NCBI RefSeq assembly: GCF_937616625.2
Contig: NC_065574.1
Location: forward strand, 8,930,501-8,994,500
From: Mercurialis annua
Lineage: Eukaryota > Streptophyta > Magnoliopsida > Malpighiales > Euphorbiaceae
Direction: 5' to 3'
DNA: 64,000 nucleotides
The notes under the pieces are model-generated. The model ran no database searches and was not told the origin of the DNA. It was given only the letters and a program-made list of their open reading frames with translations. This document shows, in pieces, positions 57,348 through 64,000 of the stretch. Numbering within the stretch: position 1 is the first letter of the stretch; every line of letters starts with the position of its first letter. Both the position numbers and the translations under genes were made by a program.

Positions 57348-57704
57348 AAAAACAAATATGTTGATGACAAATTATTATTTATTAAAAATGTTTATCCAGT
57401 ATTTTTTAAATATTAAACCCTTACTTACTGCTTTCACTAAATTTTATAAATAATTTATTTATCTATTCGTAAAATTAGATCTGATTATATGGTAAATTAA
57501 ATTTTATAAGGTTCATAATTTCATTTTTTTTATGTCAAATTAAATTTTATAAGGTTAATAATTTCATTTATTTTATATCTTTCTACATTAGAGCATCTCC
57601 CAAAAGACTCTTTAAAATTTGGAGAGTTTGACAATAAATTAAATCTCCAGCGAACTCTCTATTTCCGTATAACATTGATTATTCCGTATTTTCCCAAGTC
57701 TGAT
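57348..57704. other. Intergenic DNA
   Basis: AT-rich. 57595-57660 (TTAGAGCATCTCCCAAAAGA ... AGCGAACTCTC) looks like a small MITE end. Nothing else. Confidence 0.4.
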
Positions 57705-57830
57705 ATAATGCTGATGAAAAACTTAATGCATACTGAAAATTTCAGGATATGGGGAAATACTCTGCAGCATTTGATCTTAAGAAACTTTCTGCTTACCATT
57801 ACAATGTCTTGTTGCTGGGATTCATGTCCA
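57705..57830 (+). pseudogene. BOR pseudogene fragment (intron 6 end and exon 7)
   Basis: AATGCTGATGAAAAACTTAA, AAAATTTCAG|GATATGGGGA, then after a gap GATCTTAAGAAAC, TCTGCTTACCATTA and TTGTTGCTGGGATTCATG match the end of BOR intron 6 and exon 7 (20059-20270, minus) in order and with the same intron border. About 110 bp of exon 7 is deleted. The exon 7 donor GTACAG is replaced by TCCAAA. Confidence 0.85.
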
Positions 57831-57908
57831 AATAAAATCTCTAAGAAAATAAACATAAAATCCAAATCCAAATACAAATACAAAATAAATCCCAGCAACA
57901 AGACATTG
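57802..57908. repeat. Perfect 21-bp inverted repeat with 65-base loop
   Basis: 57802-57822 and 57888-57908 are exact reverse complements. The left arm is BOR exon 7 text (TCTTGTTGCTGGGATT), so the right arm is an inverted copy of part of the exon. The loop has AAATCCAAATCCAAATACAA-like repeats. Confidence 0.9.
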
Positions 57909-58009
57909 AATCACATAGAGGTTTAATTCATGAATCCTAGGATCAAAAATCAGCTAGTATAGCGTAAATCTCTAAATCAGTTTCGATTTGTATAACATAC
58001 TATTCCGCG

Positions 58010-59230
58010 TCAAACATGGACCGGGACAAGGCTACTTACACATATAGTTGAATCAAATCGGGAGAATTTGCCTGCTTCTAATATGTTAATCCTCCGAACG
58101 CGTTTGTCGGACACCTTTCGTGCTTGGTTGAACCCGGAGATGTGATTTTGCTGAGATGTTTGGGACTCCTCCCCCTGTAGGTCACACTCCAATAAATATA
58201 ATTTAGGGCCACCGACGTGCAGTAAGAGTTTATGGCCAGTTTTCGAATACCCGATTGGCTTAACACATTTTAAATTAGCTTTGCATACAGAGAATATTTG
58301 AATCCATGAGTCCCTCACTCCATATTCCTTCATCACCCAAATCCCAACGGACTTGTAGTTCTCATCCACGCTCATACTCAGCCTTCCTCCTAATTCCCCT
58401 AATTCCTTGCACTTATAGAGTTTATCATCAAAATCAGGAATCGGAATCTCGCGGTACTTTTCGTCTTCCAGATTGAAACCAACGATCAGCTGATCGGATG
58501 AATTACGTGGTTGTGAAACAATCCAGTGCAAACAAGAACCAACAAGCGTGCCACAATTTCTATACCTACTAACATTATAATTAAAATCCTCGATCCGTCT
58601 TGAAGAATTATGTTTTACGCTATACACCAAAGCTATGGATCCTTTTCTCCTCTTTCTATCAATTGCCCGGATCCTGACCAACTTGTAATCGTCGCTGACG
58701 GGATCATAGCCGAACCCATCAAGAATATAACACGAGCTAAGAATCTCCTGACTCCGTCCCCAAAAATCAGGTAGCTTTCGGTGCCTTTTGGTTGATAGAT
58801 TCCACAGGAACATTCCCCGTTGAGGATGATACAATGCGACTAAGCCATTGCACGAACCAAATATAAGACAAGTTTTCGGGCATTCCCAAATATCTTCAGG
58901 AATAATAGAAAAAGGGTGATCACATCCCACTAGATAATCTAAATTAATAGTATTGATTTTATTGTGATCACATTCCGCTAGGTGGGGGTTTGAATAATCT
59001 AAATTTACTGTATATATTTCGTTATTCATACAATCGTATTTATTTGGTTGAACAATGAAGAAGTTACGATTGGCGTTTGTATTGTTAGATTGAGATAGAT
59101 GAAGGATTATAAAATCGCGACTGTCAATTAAAGAACAATATGATTTTGATAAGCACCTGAATCGAAGGAGAGACTTAACAGGTAAAAGTTTTAGTATGTC
59201 ACTTATAATATCAAGTGGTAAGTCTGACAT
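58010..59230 (-). CDS. F-box 5: F-box/FBA protein, 406 aa
   Basis: Predicted SCF substrate receptor, apparently intact. I take the ATG at 59230 (AACAATGTCAG, as in F-box 2 and 6); the frame extends upstream only through a TTG. F-box at residues 2-45 (SDLPLDIISDILKLLPVKSL). FBA blocks: FGSCNGLVALYHPQRGM near 122, WNLSTKRHRKLPDFWG near 140, DGFGYDPVSDDYKLVRIR near 165, GTLVGSCLHWIVSQP near 220, ELGELGGRLSMSVDE near 275, MKEYGVRDSWIQIF near 295 and CVKPIGYSKTGHKLLLHVGG near 318; C-terminus VSSLVPVHV. Residues 75-105 hold an internal duplication: NLDYSNPHLAECDHNKI is followed by NLDYLVGCDHPF. The shard at 61336-61472 shares that duplication. Single exon, as usual for the family. Confidence 0.88.
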   Translation of the reverse strand: MSDLPLDIISDILKLLPVKSLLRFRCLSKSYCSLIDSRDFIILHLSQSNNTNANRNFFIVQPNKYDCMNNEIYTVNLDYSNPHLAECDHNKINTINLDYLVGCDHPFSIIPEDIWECPKTCLIFGSCNGLVALYHPQRGMFLWNLSTKRHRKLPDFWGRSQEILSSCYILDGFGYDPVSDDYKLVRIRAIDRKRRKGSIALVYSVKHNSSRRIEDFNYNVSRYRNCGTLVGSCLHWIVSQPRNSSDQLIVGFNLEDEKYREIPIPDFDDKLYKCKELGELGGRLSMSVDENYKSVGIWVMKEYGVRDSWIQIFSVCKANLKCVKPIGYSKTGHKLLLHVGGPKLYLLECDLQGEESQTSQQNHISGFNQARKVSDKRVRRINILEAGKFSRFDSTICVSSLVPVHV

Positions 59231-59694
59231 TGTTGCTATCAAACTGCTAAGTAGTCAGGTTTATTTTAGGTTTTTCTTTGGTGAAGGATAAAAGATATAC
59301 CGAATTTTTAAATCCATGGCCTTATTTATAACTAAACCCTATTCTTTGAATTATCACTCATGCACTCCAAATCCTTCCATCGGTTGGATTTTAGTTTGAC
59401 CCGCTACTTGCTTTTCGGTCAATTTTGAGTCTTTTACGTTCCATAGATTTACTTTTGCACTAGACCATTATTTATGTTGATCCCATTCTTATCTCTTTTT
59501 ATCTTTGATAAATTAAACTAATCAAAATTAAAATTTTAAAATTTTAAAAGTTATGCGGTTATGAAATTTGAAAGTTTTAGTTTATTATTAATTTTTATGT
59601 GAAGTTTTGCAAAAGGTTTTTAAAAACAGATACAAAATTCCAAAACGTAGAACTTGAATAAGTTTCCGTGTAACATTGGTTATTCCTAATTTAT
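59231..59694. other. Upstream region of F-box 5
   Basis: No shared promoter block with F-box 2/6 beyond AACCTAAAATAAACC-like leader text. 59540-59690 contains GTTTCCGTGTAACATTGG, an end of the MITE family found in the BOR introns. Confidence 0.5.
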
Positions 59695-60065
59695 TCTTCT
59701 TCTTTTTTGTCAAAGATTAAACTTCATTAATTGAAGAATGATATATACAATTAGAAAATGACTTCTCAACAGTCAACACTAATGAGTAAGACATTTCATA
59801 AGTAAATGATGAGACCTGCAAAACAGTCATCCACAAGGGCTTTTTTAGCCACCGAATGGGCCACCCAATTAAAATCTAATTTCTAAAAATTTGAAATTAG
59901 ATCGAGAATAATTAAGACTACTCTAGCATCTTTGTCATCAGTGGTCTGAAATCAATGACTCCTCCATTGCTGTTCGTAGTCCTAGTCCATCCGCCACAAT
60001 TAGTTCTATAATGCCAAGAAATCGTCGTGCCTATATAACAACTGAAAAAGGCAAATCGTACGAAA
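59695..60065 (-). pseudogene. LINE 3' fragment with RNase H-like (RVT_3) remnant
   Basis: On the minus strand the text VADGLGLRTAMEESLISDH (about 59945-60000) and DFNWVAHSVAKKALVDDC (about 59820-59875) match the C-terminal RNase H-like domain common in plant LINEs (AEALALREGL-type and NxVAHxLAKxA motifs). The frames are broken between them. The end CTTCATTAATTG... reads on the minus strand TTAATGAAGTTTAATCTTTG, then ACAAAAAAGAAGAAG, like a decayed A-rich tail. No reverse transcriptase is present. Confidence 0.6.
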
Positions 60066-60867
60066 AAATAACATAATATATTTCGCCATTTAAAATAGGT
60101 CTATAGTTACTTTGTTTTCAAAAAAATAAATATTACTTTATCTACTTATTTTTATTAGATGAATTGTAATGACATTCATCCAATAGTGAAGTAGATAAAG
60201 TAAATTAAACACAAAGTAACTATAGAAACGGCCATATAAAATTATATATATGTTGTCGCCATGTAATACGCATTGTATATAAAAAAATCATTAGATGATC
60301 AAAATTTCCAAAATCCATATACAATTTCAAAAATTGATGAAAAATATCAATTAGTCTTTAGATATAAGACCAACAAAAATTTAAATTAAATGTATAAGAA
60401 AATACCAGCATAATCATCTAATTTTATATTTAAATCATTATCTTTATAAATTTAAAGTTAAATTTTATATTTGTAATTTTAATAACTGGATAAACTATTA
60501 TCCATACAAAATATATTTATATTGCATCCTACAATAGATCTAACATAATTAATCAAAATCTGTAAATTTTACACTTTTTTACATTTTTTTTAAATATTAT
60601 GGTAAAAACCATGCCAGTTAATAAAATATTTTATAAAAAGCATAATACAATTTTTTAAAAAAAAATTATTTTGACTAATTAAATAAAATAAAACCATTAG
60701 AAAAATTAATAAAAGTAATGAAACAAAATATCGACAAATAAAAGAAAATGATATAATAAATAAAAAAACGGACTAACCCGAATTAGTCGTGCATATGATT
60801 GCAGTAATCTTTCATCGACAATGACTAGCTCCATATTCTATCCAAAATTTAATTTATTCTTCCAAGT
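60066..60867. other. AT-rich intergenic DNA
   Basis: 60090-60235 contains a small inverted repeat (CTATAGTTACTTTGTTTTCA / AACACAAAGTAACTATAGAA), probably a MITE. Nothing else recognised. Confidence 0.5.
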
Positions 60868-61335
60868 CTCACATTCTCTATTTAAAATAAAAAGTTTCAG
60901 ACTTTGATTGTATATTAAACACTTTAGGTCATTGAATTTACCTGTTATTATAGAAAGGATACTATATTTCATTTTGTTATAAAAAGGTCTTTTGTTAACG
61001 GGGGTTCACTGCGGCGGATTTGGTTAAATTTTGTTACAAAATGGTCACTGAATTTATCGTGAATTATAAAAAAGTTACTGAGTTATATCCCTTTTTATAA
61101 TTATGGCTTGTCACGTAAGCAAAAACGGAGCGTTTTAGTGTGAAACAGCGCGTTTTATATGGGTGGCCTCCCGTTATAACAAAACGTATGACTCAGTGAT
61201 CTTTTTGTAAAAAAATGAAGTTCAGTAACCTTTTTGTAATAACAGGTTAGTTCAATAACTCATAATGTTTAATATCCTACTTTGATTTGTGGAATAATCA
61301 GACATTCTCCTTTGGAGTCTTAACTCCGTCTCTAA
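60868..61335 (+). pseudogene. BOR pseudogene fragment (intron 7 end and exon 8), split by a MITE
   Basis: 60868-60909 (CATTCTCTATTTAAAATAAA, GTTTCAG|ACTTTGATT) matches the BOR intron 7 end and the first 9 bases of exon 8 (19953-19990, minus). After the MITE the exon continues at 61279-61335 (ACTTTGATTTGTGGAATAAT, CTCCTTTGGAGTCTTA, CCGTCTC). It then switches abruptly into F-box text. Same strand and exon order as the exon 7 fragment at 57705-57830. Confidence 0.88.
60910..61278. mobile_element. MITE with 9-bp target duplication inside BOR pseudo-exon 8
   Basis: The ends GTATATTAAACACTTTAGG and (inverted) AGGATATTAAACATTATGAG form a TIR that continues through TCATTGAATTTACCTGTTATT and its mirror. 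A perfect duplication ACTTTGATT lies at 60901-60909 and 61279-61287. The centre has two GTTACTGAGTT/CACTGAATT blocks. The related truncated copy at 31332-31548 sits at the same place of exon 8. Confidence 0.9.
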
Positions 61336-61472
61336 TAGAAAAAGGGTGATCACATTCCGCTAGGTAATCTAAATTAATTGTATAGATTTTACTGTGATCA
61401 CATCCCACTAGGTGGGGGTCTGAGTAATCTAAATTCATTGTATAATATTTTATTATTCATACCACAAAGAGT
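61336..61472 (-). pseudogene. F-box gene shard (FBA middle part)
   Basis: On the minus strand it reads MNLDYSDPHLVGCDHSKIYT, INLDYLAECDHPFSI, the internal duplication typical of F-box 5 (58890-59030). About 45 codons only, no F-box. It is fused directly to the BOR exon 8 fragment at about 61335. Confidence 0.85.
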
Positions 61473-61924
61473 CTACTTAATTTAATGCTAGTATTAGTAT
61501 GTTTTACAAATTAAATCTTATTGTTGGTGGCACTCAAGAATGTGGATTACTAAACGACATCGTTACTAATGATACTGGTATCGTCTAATGCCGAAGAACA
61601 GATGGACTGGTGAGCAGTTGATGGGTGATAAACCTAGATGGTACGAACAATTTATTCAATCAACCTAATCTGTTTCGAAAATGTGTAGGAAATTATCATC
61701 ACCATATTGTTGGCGGAATAAGTGAGTCTCGTAAGAAGAAACTGAGAATTAGGCACATTGTGAAATCGATGCTATTGCTGGTGCAACTGATGCTTCTGGT
61801 CGTGGTGATGCGATGCTTGTGGTCATCGTAATGGTGGCGGCGGTGGTGCTTATGATAGTTTTGTTAGTTTTATAAGACAGACAATGTTTCATATCTGTAG
61901 AGCAGATAAACATACTAGGGTATA
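61473..61924. other. Unassigned stretch
   Basis: 61550-61870 has a more gene-like composition (GATGGACTGGTGAGCAGTTG, GGTGGCGGCGGTGGTGCT) and an open frame 61625-61831 without a domain I recognise. It may be a decayed exon of unknown origin. Confidence 0.35.
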
Positions 61925-62400
61925 TAAGTGTTTTATGAAAAAAATGATAGTTCGGAACCGTTTGTAAGGTTTTATAGTTCAGTAGCCATTTTGTAAAAAA
62001 ACCATAATTCGCTAAAAAATTTATAACTTTTTATAATTCGGTAACTATTTTTTAAAAAATTTATAATACAGTGACCTAAAAAATATTTAACCCAAAAAAC
62101 AGAGAAGCAAATGTAATAAAGTATCATCTTACTTCAGATATTTATCCAACCTTTTAACTCTTTTTCCAGTTTTAATTCTGTTATATAATTAGTAATTGGC
62201 CTAGCTAATCCTCAAAAATAATTATTAAGGTCCACGCAAATAAGTTAGAACAAAATTTCTCAAGTAACCAAAATACTGTCAAGCATAATCACACCCTACC
62301 ATTATCTATTCTGCTCTGCTTGATTTTTCAGGAAAAAGTAAGTGCAATATATACCTTTATTTATCAAAGTATTATAACAAAATAATATCTTCTCATTAAC
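61925..62400. repeat. 3' flank of F-box 6, duplicated at 51004-51537
   Basis: AACAGAGAAGCAAATGTAAT, TTAGAACAAAATTTCTCAAGT-like and CTGCTTGATTTTTCAGGAAA follow the same order as 51120-51480, with small indels. The first part has repeats of TAGTTCAGTAGCCATTTTGT and ATAATTCG text. Confidence 0.8.
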
Positions 62401-62415
62401 TAAATAAAAATAAAA

Positions 62416-63627
62416 TTAATTAGCATTAAAATTGAGCGGAACAAGGCTCGTTACACATTTAAGTGCATAATTCCATTTGATTTCACCATCATCTCCTAAA
62501 TTCCCAATTCTGTGAATGCGTTTGCGGGGCTGACATTCAGATGTTTGGTTCTCCTCCTCTTCTCGCAGGTCATAGCCCACTAATAAACAGCTATGAACGT
62601 CGAATAAGAGTCGATCGCCTTTTTTCGAATACCCGATTGGCTTGACATGTGATGGGAGCCAATAAAATGACATGCCTACTTTCCCTCTAAATTCTGAGAA
62701 TATTTTAATCCATGATTCTCTTATTCCATATTCCTTCATCACCCAAATCTCAACTGACATATCATCATTGACATCCGTGCACATACTCAGGCATCCTCCT
62801 ACTTCCCCTAATTCTATAAGGCAATGATCCTCGCTCTTTAATACATCAGGAATCGGCACTCTGCCAAATCTTTCGTCTTCCAGATTGAACGCAACGATCA
62901 GCTTATCATGATCATAAACATAATCATCTGGCTCATAAACAATCCAGTGCAAACATGAACCAACAAGAGTACCCCAATTTCTGCTCTGATGAACATCATA
63001 AGGAAAGTCTTCCATCCTTCGAGAGCAATTATGTTTTACACTATAAACCATAGCTCTGGATCTTTTTTCCCTCTCGTCGTTGGCTGTCCGGATCCTGATC
63101 AACTTGTAATCGTCGCTGACGGGATCATAGCCGAATCCGTCGAGCAGATGATCAGAGCTATGAATTTTGTGATCCGGACCCCAAAAATTAGGCAGCTTTT
63201 GTTGCTTTTTGGTGGATGGATTCCACAATAACATGCCTTGAACGGGATGGTACAATGCGATTAAGCCGTTGCAAGAACCAAATATAACAACATTTTTCAA
63301 GTGATCGAGATGATAAGAATCAGTTTTATCCCCCAAAGAACTCTCAGAAGACACAGAGAAAGGGTGGTCGAATTCCACATGTTGGTAATCTGGAGAATCT
63401 AAATTCATTATATAGGTTTTATTGTTAACCTGTTGTAAATCTGTTTGAGCAATGAAGAGGAAACGATTGGTGTTTGTACTTTTAGATTGAGAGAGATGAA
63501 GGTTTGTGAAATCGCGGCTGTCGATTAAAGAACAATACGCTTTCGATAAGCACCTGAAGCGAAGAAGAGACTTAACAGGTAAGTGCTTTAGAATGTCACT
63601 CGCATTATCAAAAGGTATCGCTGACAT
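62416..63627 (-). CDS. F-box 6: F-box/FBA protein, 403 aa
   Basis: The best-preserved member of the cluster. The family's role is substrate recognition in SCF ubiquitin ligases; the target cannot be told. F-box at residues 2-45 (SAIPFDNASDILKHLPVKSL). FBA blocks: GSCNGL at 117-122, WNPSTK at 135-140, GFGYDPVSDDYK at 164-175, TLVGSCLHWIVYEPDD near 217, ELGEVGGCLSMCTDVNDD near 275, VMKEYGIRESWIKIFSEF near 297 and HVKPIGYSKKGDRLLFDVHS near 325; C-terminus CVTSLVPLNFNAN. ATG at 63627 in AACAATGTCAG. No introns, no breaks. The leader and about 250 bp upstream match F-box 2; coding text is closest to F-box 4 and 2. Confidence 0.9.
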   Translation of the reverse strand: MSAIPFDNASDILKHLPVKSLLRFRCLSKAYCSLIDSRDFTNLHLSQSKSTNTNRFLFIAQTDLQQVNNKTYIMNLDSPDYQHVEFDHPFSVSSESSLGDKTDSYHLDHLKNVVIFGSCNGLIALYHPVQGMLLWNPSTKKQQKLPNFWGPDHKIHSSDHLLDGFGYDPVSDDYKLIRIRTANDEREKRSRAMVYSVKHNCSRRMEDFPYDVHQSRNWGTLVGSCLHWIVYEPDDYVYDHDKLIVAFNLEDERFGRVPIPDVLKSEDHCLIELGEVGGCLSMCTDVNDDMSVEIWVMKEYGIRESWIKIFSEFRGKVGMSFYWLPSHVKPIGYSKKGDRLLFDVHSCLLVGYDLREEEENQTSECQPRKRIHRIGNLGDDGEIKWNYALKCVTSLVPLNFNAN

Positions 63628-64000
63628 TGTTATAGTTCAGCAGTGAGATTTAGGGTTTTATTCGGCAAGGGAGAAATGAGATATATATATACATATATTT
63701 CTCACTACAATGCCTTTGGTTTTATTTGTTTTCTTTGCGTGCACTCAATTTAAATTACTTTTACTTGTTGAATTGGATTTTGTTTTATTTTTTTAAACAT
63801 CAAATAAACTGATTGGTTACTTATTTAGTTATTTTTTTGCCAATTTCCTAGTTTGTTGGCTATTGAATCTCTGTTTAATTAGGAAGCTTTAAATGACTGA
63901 GGGACAAGGAAAGGAGTTAAAATTTTATTTGGACAAATATTTTTATATTTTTATATAGTCTCCTAAATATAAAAATATTAATTCTTTTAATTAAAACCTG
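63628..64000 (-). promoter_or_regulatory. Upstream region of F-box 6
   Basis: On the minus strand it shares with F-box 2 the order AAGCTTCCTAATTAAACAGA-like, AGCCAACAAACTAG, GAGTGCACG, CATTGTAGTGA, TATATATATATCTC (candidate TATA box near 63680-63695), CTCCCTTGCC and AATAAAACCCTAAATCT. The last 100 bases of the window show nothing else. Confidence 0.6.

Noticed and set aside
59231..59242. Upstream extension of F-box 5 by four codons
   Set aside because: The extension begins with TTG; the ATG at 59230 has the same context as in the sister genes.
61625..61831. 68-codon frame with His-rich and Leu-rich parts
   Set aside because: No recognisable domain or splice context; could be a decayed exon but cannot be supported as a gene.
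36325..63627. F-box cluster as a self-incompatibility (S-locus F-box) region
   Set aside because: FBA-type F-box genes are similar to SLF genes, but no S-RNase or other S-locus gene is in the window and the duplication pattern is common to ordinary F-box families.

Overview
The window is AT-rich nuclear DNA from a flowering plant, most likely a eudicot. The evidence is a 13-exon boron-transporter gene of the plant BOR type, a cluster of F-box/F-box-associated (FBA) genes, Ty3-gypsy and Ty1-copia retrotransposon parts primed by initiator tRNA-Met, and many short terminal-inverted-repeat (TIR) elements. I cannot name the species. There is no bacterial, organellar, rRNA, tRNA or CRISPR content.

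Layout. 1-11014 is one non-autonomous LTR retrotransposon on the minus strand: very long, nearly identical LTRs around a short interior that holds only a dead gag. 11701-14421 and 32377-34633 are two copies of a Mutator-like element with about 95-bp TIRs, perfect 9-bp target duplications and an interior full of GATAAT-like repeats. 16163-16528 is a small intact gene. 18143-22220 (minus) is an intact BOR1-type borate exporter whose 13 coding exons I could join in frame to 666 codons. 22.7-36 kb is mostly gene-free repeat debris but contains a shard of a second, dead BOR copy.

36-64 kb is an F-box cluster. F-box 1 (36325-40766, +) is split by a CACTA transposon that carries captured exons, one recognisable as the NPH3 BTB start. 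F-box 2 (45366-46430, +) has a late frameshift. F-box 3 (47618-48706, -) is an inverted paralogue of F-box 1 with a replaced N-terminus. F-box 4 (55097-56768, -) is a truncated pseudogene with a truncated copia element in its 3' flank. F-box 5 (58010-59230, -) and F-box 6 (62416-63627, -) look intact. An F-box shard lies at 61336-61472. Shards of BOR exons 7 and 8 sit between F-box genes at 57.7 and 60.9-61.3 kb, and one of them shares a MITE insertion site with the shard at 31 kb.

F-box/FBA proteins normally act as substrate receptors of SCF ubiquitin ligases: the N-terminal F-box binds SKP1 and the FBA region recognises the target. The BOR protein would export borate at the plasma membrane. 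Nothing in the sequence ties the two functions together. The shared story is structural: tandem and inverted duplication, repeated TE insertion and pseudogenisation. The most unusual items are the stem-loop array in the LTR, the BOR shards with a shared insertion, the gene-capturing CACTA in F-box 1, and the inverted primer-binding site at the broken end of the copia element. Exon joints, LTR differences and repeat boundaries were read by eye.
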